Shown here in pieces: positions 1 through 7,669 of a DNA stretch of 64,000 nucleotides. The notes beneath the pieces were generated by a model that saw nothing but the letters and a program-made list of their open reading frames with translations, did not search any database and was not told the origin of the DNA. The stretch lies in NCBI RefSeq assembly GCF_000402035.1, contig NC_021294.1, positions 620,001 to 684,000 of the forward strand, given 5' to 3'. Position numbers and translations under genes: made by a program. This stretch comes from Caballeronia insecticola (GTDB lineage: Bacteria > Pseudomonadota > Gammaproteobacteria > Burkholderiales > Burkholderiaceae). Every line of letters starts with the position of its first letter. The first letter of the stretch is position 1.

Positions 1-3
1 CAG

Positions 4-903
4 TTGTCCGAGAACGCGTACGCGTACACGGCGGAAGGCGACCCGAACTCCGGCGTGATCATCGGCGACGACGGCGTGCTGATCGTCGATACGACCGCCA
101 CGCCCGCAATGGCGCAGGACCTGATCGAGAAGATCCGCAGCGTCACCGACAAGCCGATCAAATACGTCGTGCTGTCGCACTATCATGCGGTGCGCGTGCT
201 GGGCGCGTCGGCGTATTTCAAGGAAGGCGCGCAGCAGGTGATCGCGAGCCGCGGGACGTACGAGATGATCGTCGAGCGCGGCGAGCAGGACATGAAATCG
301 GAAATCGAGCGCTTTCCGCGGCTGTTCGCCGGCGTGGAGACGGTGCCGGGCCTCACGTGGCCGACGCTCGTCTTCGAGCGCGAAATCACGCTCTGGCTCG
401 GCAAGCTCGAAGTGAAGATCGCGCATCTCGGCTCGGGGCATACGAAGGGCGATACGGTCGTCTGGCTGCCGTCGCAAAAGGTGCTGTTTTCGGGCGATCT
501 CGTCGAATACGACGCGGCCTGCTATTGCGGCGACGCCCAACTCGCGGAATGGCCCGCGACGCTCGAAGCGCTGCGCGCGCTGAAGGCGGAGAAGCTGGTG
601 CCGGGGCGCGGTCCCGCGCTGCTGTCGCCGGCCGAGGTCGACAAGGGTCTCGACTACACGAAGGATTTCGTCACGACGCTGCTTCAGGCGGGCAAGGACG
701 CCGTCGCCGACAAGCTCGACCTGAAGGGCGCGATGGCGCATGCCCGCAAGACGATGGACCCGAAGTTCGGCCACGTCTTCATCTACGAGCACTGTCTGCC
801 GTTCGACGTCTCGCGCGCTTACGACGAAGCGAGCGGCATCAAGCATCCGCGCATCTGGACGGCCGAGCGCGACAAGGAAATGTGGGCCGCGCTGCAGGAC
901 TGA
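4..903 (+). CDS. MBL-fold metallo-hydrolase, 5'-truncated by window edge
   Basis: Metallo-beta-lactamase-fold hydrolase; 299 residues are visible and the reading frame runs off the left edge, so the TTG at 4 is probably internal and the true start lies upstream. The HxHxDH motif appears as H59-Y-H61-A-V-R, so the usual Asp and second His are missing. GHTKGD (about residue 146) supplies the third site-1 histidine and SGDLV the bridging Asp. The final GHG is replaced by PGRG. Site-1 zinc ligands are therefore kept and site-2 ligands lost, suggesting a mononuclear or altered metal centre. Substrate unknown. It precedes an MFS permease by about 100 bp in the same orientation and may form a transcript with it. 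Confidence 0.85.
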   Translation: MSENAYAYTAEGDPNSGVIIGDDGVLIVDTTATPAMAQDLIEKIRSVTDKPIKYVVLSHYHAVRVLGASAYFKEGAQQVIASRGTYEMIVERGEQDMKSEIERFPRLFAGVETVPGLTWPTLVFEREITLWLGKLEVKIAHLGSGHTKGDTVVWLPSQKVLFSGDLVEYDAACYCGDAQLAEWPATLEALRALKAEKLVPGRGPALLSPAEVDKGLDYTKDFVTTLLQAGKDAVADKLDLKGAMAHARKTMDPKFGHVFIYEHCLPFDVSRAYDEASGIKHPRIWTAERDKEMWAALQD

Positions 904-1005
904 GGTTCATCTCTCGCGGCGCGCGCTAAGACGCGCCGCACTTCCCTTTCAGGCACGAGGCGCGCGAGACGCCGGCCTGCGTACGCCCGTCATCTGGAGC
1001 GAGAC

Positions 1006-2346
1006 ATGTCGAAGTCGATCAGTACGGCGGCGCTCAGCCCGAGCGCCGCCGCGGATGCGCACATCCTGTCGGACGATGCGCTGTTCCGCAAAGTCGCGTG
1101 GCGCATCATTCCGTTTCTGTTCCTGTGCTATGTCGTGTCGTTTCTGGACCGCATCAATATCGGCTTCGCGCAGTTGCAGATGAAGCACGATCTCGGTTTC
1201 TCCGATGCGATGTACGGCCTCGGCGCCGCCGTGTTCTATGTCGGCTACGTGCTGTTCGAAGTGCCGAGCAATCTGCTGCTCGCGAAGTTCGGCGCGCGCC
1301 GCACCTTTACGCGGATCATGCTGCTGTGGGGCGCGGCGTCGGTCGGCATGATGTTCGTCGCGACGCCCGGCCATTTCTATTTGCTGCGCTTTCTGCTCGG
1401 CGTGTTCGAGGCGGGTTTCTTTCCGGGCATCGTGCTGTATCTGACGTACTGGTTTCCGGCGGGCCGGCGCGCGGCGGTGATGTCGGTGTTCTTCGCGGGC
1501 GTCGCGGTCGCGGGCGTGTTCGGCGGGCTCGTGTCCGGCTGGATCATGCGCGACATGGCGGGCGTCATGGGCCTGTACGGCTGGCAGTGGATGTTCGCCC
1601 TCGAAGGCGCGCCCGCCGTGCTGCTCGGGCTGCTTGCGTTGCGTCTGCTGGTGGATGCGCCGCGCGACGCGCGCTGGCTCACGCAAGCCGAGCAGGAGCG
1701 GCTCGTTGCGCTGTGCTCCGGGACGAACGGCGCGACTCGTCAGCACGATCCTCGCGGTCTGCTCGATGCGCTGCGCAATCCGCGCATCTATCTTTTCGCG
1801 TTCATCTATTTCTCGCTGACGTGCGCATCGCTCACGCTGAGCTTTTGGATGCCGCTGATGATCCGCGATTTCGGCATCACCGATGTCATGTCGGTCAGCC
1901 TCTATACCGTCGTGCCGAATGCCGTCGGGGCGGTGGGGCTGATTTTTATCGCGCGTCATTCGGATCGTGCCGGCGAGCGGCGCAAGCACTTCGCGTGTTG
2001 CACGATCGGCGGCGGCATTGCGCTGGCGGCGCTGACGCTGCATCCGCCGAGCTTGCCGCTGATGCTCGCGATTCTGTCGCTCGCGGCGACGTTGATCTTC
2101 GCCGCGTTGCCGATCTTCTGGGCCGTGCCCGCCAGTCATTTGCCGGGCAACAGCGCGGCGGCGGGCATTGCGTTCATCAGCAGCATCGGGATCACGAGCG
2201 GAATCGTGAGTCCGTGGGTGATCGGGCAAATCCGCACCGCGACCGGCAGCATGGATCTCGCCGTGCATCTGCTGTCGTTGCTGCTGTTCGCGAGCGGCGC
2301 TGCGCTGATGTTCGGGCTTCGCGGCGAGGCAGATTCATCGCGTTGA
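1006..2346 (+). CDS. MFS transporter, anion:cation symporter (ACS) type
   Basis: Inner-membrane major facilitator permease of 446 residues, about the normal length for the ACS/phthalate-permease family, with 12 predicted hydrophobic segments. The first segment ends in the family-like FLDRINIGFAQ (about residues 45-55), followed by GLGAAVFYVGYVLFEVPSN. The central loop holds SDRAGERRK, a typical motif between segments 8 and 9. Such permeases import organic acids, for example hydroxy acids or aromatic acids, with protons. The ATG is preceded by GGAGCGAGAC. It lies just after the MBL-fold gene and resembles a second MFS gene at 25877. The substrate cannot be told from sequence. Confidence 0.9.
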   Translation: MSKSISTAALSPSAAADAHILSDDALFRKVAWRIIPFLFLCYVVSFLDRINIGFAQLQMKHDLGFSDAMYGLGAAVFYVGYVLFEVPSNLLLAKFGARRTFTRIMLLWGAASVGMMFVATPGHFYLLRFLLGVFEAGFFPGIVLYLTYWFPAGRRAAVMSVFFAGVAVAGVFGGLVSGWIMRDMAGVMGLYGWQWMFALEGAPAVLLGLLALRLLVDAPRDARWLTQAEQERLVALCSGTNGATRQHDPRGLLDALRNPRIYLFAFIYFSLTCASLTLSFWMPLMIRDFGITDVMSVSLYTVVPNAVGAVGLIFIARHSDRAGERRKHFACCTIGGGIALAALTLHPPSLPLMLAILSLAATLIFAALPIFWAVPASHLPGNSAAAGIAFISSIGITSGIVSPWVIGQIRTATGSMDLAVHLLSLLLFASGAALMFGLRGEADSSR

Positions 2347-2360
2347 GCGTTATCGAACGT

Positions 2361-2846
2361 TCATTGCGGAACGGCGGCGGCCGCGGCCATCGCCTTGAAG
2401 TTTTCGGGCGTCGCGAAGGCGAGATATTCGGCCTGCATGTCGGGCGTGAGGAATTCGAGCATCGTCGAGTTTTCGATCCAGAATTCGATCACATGAAAGA
2501 AGTTGTTGCCGCGCGTGCAACGCACCGCGCGCCAGCCTTCGCGCTCGCCGATCCCGACGACTTCGTCGCTCGATCTGGGCGTCGCAATCGCCATATGGAA
2601 CGCGCTGTATTGCGGGCGCTGCGCGTGTGTCGCGCCGTAGCTCACGCTTTCTTCGTGACCGCCGCCGGGCGTGATCACCTGATCGCTCGGATAAACCTCG
2701 ATGATGCTGCCGCGATCGTCGCCCGCGACGGCCATCCATGCATCGGGAAACGGCGAGAAGGGCGCGGCAAAACCGTCCCACAGTTCGGCGAGCACGTGCG
2801 CGACGTGTTTCGGATCGTGGGCGGGAATGGAAGCGTGGAAGATCAT
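2361..2846 (-). CDS. VOC-like (glyoxalase-fold) hypothetical protein
   Basis: Protein of 161 residues. I chose the ATG at 2846 because GGAG stands about 8 bases before it; an in-frame ATG 60 bases upstream gives an unconserved-looking extension. The chain begins IFHASIPAHDP and contains SAFHMAIATPRS near residue 85 and a hydrophobic FHVIEFWIEN near residue 120. This pattern of short beta strands with histidines suggests a vicinal-oxygen-chelate fold, but I cannot assign a reaction. It converges on the MFS permease with a 14-bp gap and is separated from the alpha/beta hydrolase by a strong hairpin. Function unknown. Confidence 0.7.
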   Translation of the reverse strand: MIFHASIPAHDPKHVAHVLAELWDGFAAPFSPFPDAWMAVAGDDRGSIIEVYPSDQVITPGGGHEESVSYGATHAQRPQYSAFHMAIATPRSSDEVVGIGEREGWRAVRCTRGNNFFHVIEFWIENSTMLEFLTPDMQAEYLAFATPENFKAMAAAAAVPQ

Positions 2847-2988
2847 CGCGGTGAACTCCGGTGGACGGTGGACGTCGAGAAGAGGACTGCGCGGCGATGC
2901 TTTCATGCGGCGCGCATCGCTGTCAATTCGCAGTGCTACGGTGTGCCGGGATTCTTCCAGAGTGTTTTGATATGAGTGTTTCGAAACC

Positions 2989-3035
2989 CGCCGGAACTCA
3001 GCGTTTATGCGACAAACGCTGAGTTTCCTCCGGCG
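2989..3035 (-). terminator. Extended inverted repeat after alpha/beta hydrolase gene
   Basis: Perfect 12-bp arms AACTCAGCGTTT (2995-3006) and AAACGCTGAGTT (3014-3025) with a 7-base loop. A further outer pairing CGCCGG/CCGGCG (2989-2994, 3030-3035) lengthens the stem. It lies immediately downstream of the minus-strand hydrolase, so a transcription terminator is likely, but there is no long U run on either strand. Confidence 0.55.
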
Positions 3036-3038
3036 TTG

Positions 3039-3920
3039 TTAAGCCACTACCACAGAGTCGCTCGCAAATGCCGCGAGATCGGCCGTCAGGCGCGCGGCAT
3101 CGGACAGAAAGACGCCGTGCGGCGCGCCTTCATACACGACGAGCCGCGCATCCGGAATCAGTTGCGCCGTGCGTTGCGATGTCAGTTCGAGCGGATTGGA
3201 TGCATCGCAATCGCCCTGGACGATGAGCGTCGGCACATCGACATCGCGCAACTCCGCGCGGAAGTCGCCGCTGCTCACAGTTTCGTTGCACGCGTACAGC
3301 GCCTGTTGCGAGGTGCGCAACGCCATTTCCTTGATCCATCCGATCATCGCTTCCGATACGTTTGGGCCCGCGAACGGCCGCGCGTTGTCGGCGAGCCAGC
3401 GCGGATAGTCCGTCATCAGATCGTGCTGGAAGGCATCCACATAAGCGCGATCGATGCCGTCGGGATTGTCGGACGTCTTCGCGAGCATCGGCACGGTGGA
3501 GGCGACCAACACGAGGCGCTCGACCCGCGCGCTGCCGTGGCGCGTGAGATAGCGCACGGCTTCCGCGCCGCCCATCGAATAGCCGACGAGCGTGACGCCG
3601 GACAAATCGAGCGCGTCGATGACGGCGGCGAGGTCGTTCGCGAGCGTGTCGTAGTCGTAGCCGCCGCCGGCATCGCTCGAGCGGCCGTGACCGCGCCGGT
3701 CGTACGCGACGCAGCGAAAGCCCTGGCGCACGAGCGGCAGCATCTGATACGCCCACATGTCGCTCGGCAGCGAATAACTGGCGACGAACACGATCGTCCG
3801 GCCGTTGCCGGGAACGCTTTCATCGCGCCAGTCGCGGTAGAACAGCTCGACGTCGCCAGCCGCGCGAATGTAGCCCGGGCGGGCGATGGCGGCGTGATCT
3901 CGATGCAGTGCTGCGGGCAT
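3039..3920 (-). CDS. Alpha/beta hydrolase (chloroperoxidase/esterase-like)
   Basis: Cytosolic alpha/beta-hydrolase of 293 residues, the usual size for non-haem chloroperoxidase-like esterases. The nucleophile elbow is GYSMGG with Ser115. The acid is in QGDCD (Asp237 or Asp239) and the histidine in EGAPHGVF (His268). The oxyanion loop region is FVASYSLPSDMW (about residues 45-56), where the common HGxP is changed. The YDRRGHGRS segment near residue 73 is typical of the family. The ATG at 3920 has GGAGAC upstream. Substrate is unknown; esterase, lactonase or perhydrolase activity is possible. Confidence 0.85.
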   Translation of the reverse strand: MPAALHRDHAAIARPGYIRAAGDVELFYRDWRDESVPGNGRTIVFVASYSLPSDMWAYQMLPLVRQGFRCVAYDRRGHGRSSDAGGGYDYDTLANDLAAVIDALDLSGVTLVGYSMGGAEAVRYLTRHGSARVERLVLVASTVPMLAKTSDNPDGIDRAYVDAFQHDLMTDYPRWLADNARPFAGPNVSEAMIGWIKEMALRTSQQALYACNETVSSGDFRAELRDVDVPTLIVQGDCDASNPLELTSQRTAQLIPDARLVVYEGAPHGVFLSDAARLTADLAAFASDSVVVA

Positions 3921-4098
3921 GTCCGTCTCCTTGTCGATGAACAGTGTGAGTGCATCGTCGCAGGGGGAGGTGGGGCGGACAATTACGCGGGAGGTAAAGC
4001 ATATCCTCCGGCAGGCCTATTGCTGACAGAGCGCCGCCTAGAATTGTCCAGCGAGGACAGCAGATATTGCCCGACCTGCGGGTCGATCAAGGCATACC
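3921..4098. other. Intergenic stretch before the glycosyltransferase patch
   Basis: About 180 bases between the hydrolase start and the low-G+C patch; with the doubtful 65-codon frame beyond it, 412 bases separate recognised genes. The part next to 3920 must hold the hydrolase promoter. I see the leader GGAGAC but no convincing -35/-10 pair. Confidence 0.5.
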
Positions 4099-4296
4099 TC
4101 ATAGCAAGTCCTTCGCGAAGTGTGCTGCCGCCTTTTTTGCGATCCCAAGCCCCATTTGCAGGCGCGTGTTCACGGGTTCACCGTTTGTCCGGACGCCGTA
4201 TTGCAGCATGTGAGTATGGTCGTCGCCACCTTGCCGACTACGTTCCCGTAGTATTTCTCTGTCCCTTTTCCTTAATAGATCACCGACAGCCCGCAC
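4099..4296 (-). CDS. Doubtful 65-residue ORF or gene remnant
   Basis: A GTG-initiated frame of 65 codons immediately downstream of the 378-residue glycosyltransferase. The frame stays open upstream nearly to that gene's stop, and its composition (RLQMGLGIAKKAAAHF, basic helix-like) looks protein-like. Base composition matches the low-G+C patch. No good ribosome site precedes the GTG and I recognise no family. It may be the 3' remnant of a gene brought in with the glycosyltransferases, or chance. Confidence 0.25.
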   Translation of the reverse strand: MRAVGDLLRKRDREILRERSRQGGDDHTHMLQYGVRTNGEPVNTRLQMGLGIAKKAAAHFAKDLL

Positions 4297-4332
4297 AGTT
4301 TTTGCTTTCTGTTGTTCGGCAAACCTAAGCTC

Positions 4333-5457
4333 CTAAATCCGTCCGGAGATTCGCCGCGCGATCCGTCCGGCCATTCTGAGCGGCATAGTGATTTCCCAAG
4401 AGGTCGACGTAATCACTTGGCCAATGATGTGCTTCGCTGATTCCTCGCTGTGTGGGATTATGTCCTCAAGCATTGGATGGTGACGTACACGTGCGATCGC
4501 ATTCCGAATCGGTCTTGTGTAACGCCATGACTTGCTCGAGTAGTAAAAGCGCAGCAAGTTGCGGAATGTGTGATCGGTATGCTCGTATCGCACAGCATGG
4601 CGCAGGTCTGCCTCGGCCGCCACATGGTGGATTCCGCTAAGGCTTGGGTCATGCGGATTCACTGGGGGCAGCCGGTCAAGCTCTCTTACCCACCAACCAA
4701 AGTTATGCAGCTTTTTATCGTCGAGTACGGCTTGTGCATCGTTCCATATACGACGCTTCTGGAAAGATTGTCTAGCCGTGAGTGTTCCATCGGAAACCGT
4801 GTTGGAACCGTCGCTGCGAATGCAATACTCGGCGCCAAAACCGGGCACATAAAGCGGCTCATGGCGAAACGCTAATCTCAAGATGAACTCATAGTCTTCG
4901 TTCCGGCTCATGGCTTCGTCGACTTCGCCAACATCGGTCGCGCGATGCAGGTCGATTACGAAAGAATGAATCGGGATGAAGTTACCCCTGAGATGGTCCA
5001 GGTACGAATATCCAACTCTCCGAAATGGAGAAGTGCGCGACACGAGCTGGCCGAACTCGTTGTACAGCGCCCGAATGATGTCGGCGTAGGCCCACGCGTA
5101 GTCCGAAGCCTCGAGAGAGGCGATCAGTTTCTCGTAGTGGTTGGGGTAGACCTTGTCGTCGTCATCTAGAAATGCGATGTAGCGCCCCGTCGCTGCTTTC
5201 TTGCCTAAGTTTAGGCTCCTAGCGCGAGCGTCGGTCGAGGACACATGCGTAATTAGTTGGGCGCTCTCGAAACGGTCTGCCCAGCGATCGACGACGGCTT
5301 GAATTTTCGACGAAGTGGCGTCCTCAGACAGCTTCTGCGCCACCACGATAACCTCAATATTGCTGTACGACTGACCGCTGAGCAAGAAGATACACTTGTC
5401 CAGAAAACGTTCACGGCCCGGCATTGTGCGGATAATGACAGAGATTGTTTTGTTCAT
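4333..5457 (-). CDS. Glycosyltransferase family 2 (GT-A fold)
   Basis: Predicted cytosolic or membrane-associated GT2 enzyme that would move a sugar from a nucleotide sugar to a surface glycan or protein. It opens with KTISVIIRTMPGR, the usual GT-A first strand, and carries LDDDDKVYP (about residue 98) as the metal-binding DxD region. SRNEDYEFILRLA near residue 190 corresponds to the conserved ED acceptor-site motif. About 374 residues; the C-terminal third is unassigned. I prefer the ATG at 5457, two bases after the upstream gene's stop, over a GTG at 5469 inside that gene; the two are probably translationally coupled. G+C is clearly lower than in neighbours, a sign of transfer. Confidence 0.85.
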   Translation of the reverse strand: MNKTISVIIRTMPGRERFLDKCIFLLSGQSYSNIEVIVVAQKLSEDATSSKIQAVVDRWADRFESAQLITHVSSTDARARSLNLGKKAATGRYIAFLDDDDKVYPNHYEKLIASLEASDYAWAYADIIRALYNEFGQLVSRTSPFRRVGYSYLDHLRGNFIPIHSFVIDLHRATDVGEVDEAMSRNEDYEFILRLAFRHEPLYVPGFGAEYCIRSDGSNTVSDGTLTARQSFQKRRIWNDAQAVLDDKKLHNFGWWVRELDRLPPVNPHDPSLSGIHHVAAEADLRHAVRYEHTDHTFRNLLRFYYSSKSWRYTRPIRNAIARVRHHPMLEDIIPHSEESAKHIIGQVITSTSWEITMPLRMAGRIARRISGRI

Positions 5458-5459
5458 GC

Positions 5460-6302
5460 TTATACCCACATCGGCTCGGCGAAGGTCAGGTTATGTTTGA
5501 AGTCCGGGTTTGCCCTAAACACGTCTTCAAGAGGGTGCTGTTCGAACTTCTCGGTTTCCTTCGCGAGCTCTTCTCTATCAATATCCACCAGGGATGCGAG
5601 AACGTTCAGCGCGTGTTCCTTAAAATTCGTCGATCGCCATTTGTGAGCTAAGGTGCATGCCGACTTCCAAATTTCGACGACGCGCGCGCTTCGGTCCATC
5701 GCATAATGGAAGAACCAAGCATCTGCAACCGTGAAGCACTGGTAGCCTGCAGCCTTCACTCTCCACGACAAATCCACGTCCTCGCAATAAAGAAAGAAGT
5801 CCTCATCGTAACCGTTGATCTTTCTATAGATGTCAGATGGGATCATGAGGCAGGCACCTGAGCACCAGGCCGTCGCTCCGGTCTGTGGACTGAAATACTT
5901 CGGGTGCATAATCGGCTCCTGCGTCGCCTCGAAGATTCCCTTCCACTGATTCTTCTCGGCCAGCAGTAGCATCTGCTCAAGGCATGACGGGTGCATGATC
6001 CCGTCCGGGTTCAAACACAAATATGCTCGGGACTGGCGACTTGCAGTAGCGAACAATTCGTTGTGCCCACCTCCGAAGCCGAGGTTCTTTCCCTCGAACA
6101 TCTTGATTTCGAGCGCGCCAGGGTTCTTAGAAATCCATTGATTGACGAAAGCATTATTCTCGCCGCCGCCTTGGTCTCGGATTAATACTTCTGTGATGCG
6201 GTCTGAGGCGGTTTGCTTTTTCAGGGCGTCAAGGCAATTCTGTATCTCGGCGTCATCGTTTTTGTAAAAGACGATGCCAATGCTTATCTTATCAATGCTC
6301 AC
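5460..6302 (-). CDS. Glycosyltransferase family 2, rhamnosyltransferase-like
   Basis: GT2 enzyme of 280 residues. The N-terminal strand ISIGIVFYKND is followed by GKNLGFGGGHNELF (about residue 71) and LCLNPDGIMHP (about residue 96), where NPD replaces DxD as is common in rhamnosyltransferase-like GT2 proteins. FFLYCEDVDLSWRVKAAGY near residue 170 holds the conserved EDxDLxxR signature. Probably acts in O-antigen, capsule or protein glycan assembly. Its stop overlaps the start region of the next glycosyltransferase, so both form one transcript. It lies beyond the terminator of the upstream minus-strand gene and needs its own promoter, which I cannot locate. Lower G+C than the surroundings suggests acquisition. 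Confidence 0.88.
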   Translation of the reverse strand: MSIDKISIGIVFYKNDDAEIQNCLDALKKQTASDRITEVLIRDQGGGENNAFVNQWISKNPGALEIKMFEGKNLGFGGGHNELFATASRQSRAYLCLNPDGIMHPSCLEQMLLLAEKNQWKGIFEATQEPIMHPKYFSPQTGATAWCSGACLMIPSDIYRKINGYDEDFFLYCEDVDLSWRVKAAGYQCFTVADAWFFHYAMDRSARVVEIWKSACTLAHKWRSTNFKEHALNVLASLVDIDREELAKETEKFEQHPLEDVFRANPDFKHNLTFAEPMWV

Positions 6303-6497
6303 AGCGTGTATCTTCTCGTTAGGCTTTCATTTCTTGAAGCGCTTCCTCGATCGCCCGGCGAAACACTTCGCTAGCAGGAATGCGGGGCATGCCGAGGCGG
6401 CTCGACGCCGCTAAAACTACCTGAAGATCGAGTTGATTGATTGGTTTAAACAAAAAATTGCAAATAGCTCGTTTTACGTTGCAGAAACAGCGCGCGC
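6303..6497. other. Leader region of the glycosyltransferase pair, possible gene remnant
   Basis: A-rich stretch between the glycosyltransferase start and the terminator of the AroE-like gene. A minus-strand frame ending at 6319 encodes a plausible tail (PRIPASEVFRRAIEEAL), but its long version reads through the terminator hairpin and cannot be one gene. It may be a decayed gene end or chance. The glycosyltransferase promoter must be here; no clear -35/-10 was found. Confidence 0.3.
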
Positions 6498-6525
6498 AAA
6501 AAAAACGCCGCCCGTAAAGGCGGCG
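6498..6525 (-). terminator. Rho-independent terminator of the AroE-like gene
   Basis: On the minus strand a CGCCGCC stem (6519-6525) pairs with GGCGGCG (6506-6512) around a short TTTACG loop, followed directly by eight T residues. It lies about 135 bases after the AroE-like stop codon and separates that gene from the glycosyltransferase pair. Confidence 0.85.
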
Positions 6526-6658
6526 AGGACACGTCCGGATGTGGGTTGCGCTACGGCGACCGGACGCTAGAGGAGACAGAGGAGCCAAATTCAGTATGGC
6601 AAACGCCGGCGCGCCGCACAATCGACATATCGAAGCACTGCGTTTCAATTCGCCGGCG

Positions 6659-7486
6659 TCATTCCTTCAACAGATAGTCGACGATCGCGTCGCACACGCG
6701 GCCGAACATCTGCGTGCCTGTGACGGTCGTGCATCCGCGCGCGCGGGCGGCTTCGATGAAAGGCGTGAGCGGCGGCTTGGTCACCACATCGCCGACGAAA
6801 GCGGTCGCGGGAAGGCGAGAAACGTCGATCGGCAGCGGATCGCCTGCGCGCATGCCCGCCGGCGACGCGTTCACGATGAGGTCGTAGGTTTCCGCGGCTG
6901 CATCGTCCGCGACGCTCACTGCGCCGCGGCCCAGCGCGGACAGACGTGAGGCGAGGGCGGCCGTGCGCGCGGCATCGAAATCGCCGATTGCAAGCGAGCT
7001 GACGCCCGCCTCGACGAGCGCGTGGCCGATCGCCGAGCCCGCGCCGCCCGCGCCGATCAGGAGCGCGCGCTTGCCCGCCGGATCGCAGCCCGCGTCCCGG
7101 AGCGCCGCAACCATGCCGATTCCGTCCGATGCGCCGCCGTGCCAACTGCCATCGGCGTTGCGTTTGAGCATGTTGACGGCGCCGAGGAACGCGCCTTCGT
7201 CCGTCAGCGTTTTGCAGAACGCCGTCGCGCTGAACTTGTGCGGCACGGTGATGATGACGCCGTCGCAATTCTGCAGGCGTGCGATGCCCGCGAAGAACGC
7301 GTCGAGATCGGCGGGCGCGACGTGCGCCGGAATCACGATGGCGTCGCGCCCGGCCGCGCGCAACGCAGCAGTCACGCCCGACGGCGAGCGCACCTGCGCG
7401 ATCGGATCGCCGACGATGAAGTACGCGCGGGTCGCGCCGCTCAAGCCCGCATCGAGCGATGCGGAAAAAGAAGTGTCCTGCGCCAT
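6659..7486 (-). CDS. Shikimate/quinate dehydrogenase-family oxidoreductase
   Basis: NAD(P)-dependent dehydrogenase of the AroE superfamily, 275 residues, the normal length. The catalytic Lys is present in ITVPHKFSA (Lys84), with Asn105 in GAVNML and Asp121 in ASDGIG. The Rossmann loop GAGGAG is at 145-150. The shikimate carboxylate-binding serines of classic AroE (HSxSP) are replaced by VRSPS (about residues 32-36), so the substrate probably differs from shikimate. It is a catabolic-type paralogue rather than the housekeeping enzyme, given its place beside flavin dehydrogenases and a TIM-barrel protein. An imperfect TGGAATA-type palindrome lies upstream. Substrate unknown. Confidence 0.85.
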   Translation of the reverse strand: MAQDTSFSASLDAGLSGATRAYFIVGDPIAQVRSPSGVTAALRAAGRDAIVIPAHVAPADLDAFFAGIARLQNCDGVIITVPHKFSATAFCKTLTDEGAFLGAVNMLKRNADGSWHGGASDGIGMVAALRDAGCDPAGKRALLIGAGGAGSAIGHALVEAGVSSLAIGDFDAARTAALASRLSALGRGAVSVADDAAAETYDLIVNASPAGMRAGDPLPIDVSRLPATAFVGDVVTKPPLTPFIEAARARGCTTVTGTQMFGRVCDAIVDYLLKE

Positions 7487-7542
7487 GCTTCGGTTGCCTC
7501 CGGTTCACACGGTTGGGTCTGAAGATGAATGCTAGTTGAAAA

Positions 7543-7557
7543 TGGAATAGCGTTCAA
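7543..7557. promoter_or_regulatory. Imperfect IclR-type operator upstream of AroE-like gene
   Basis: TGGAATAGCGTTCAA: the left half equals the left half of the perfect palindrome at 10430 and the right half is degenerate. It lies 57-71 bases before the AroE-like start codon, a sensible operator position. The link to the IclR protein at 15575 is inference. Confidence 0.4.
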
Positions 7558-7669
7558 CAAATTTGCGTTTATTTGTAGAAGGCAACTAACGGTCAGTGTT
7601 TGCCACCGCCGGTGAATCGGAACCACCCGACGAAAGCATTTAAAACCAGCTAACAAGAGCAGGAAGCCT

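Noticed and set aside
6319..6648. 109-codon minus-strand frame with a cysteine-rich start
   Set aside because: It reads through the terminator hairpin at 6498-6525; only its tail looks protein-like, so it is kept as a note, not a gene.
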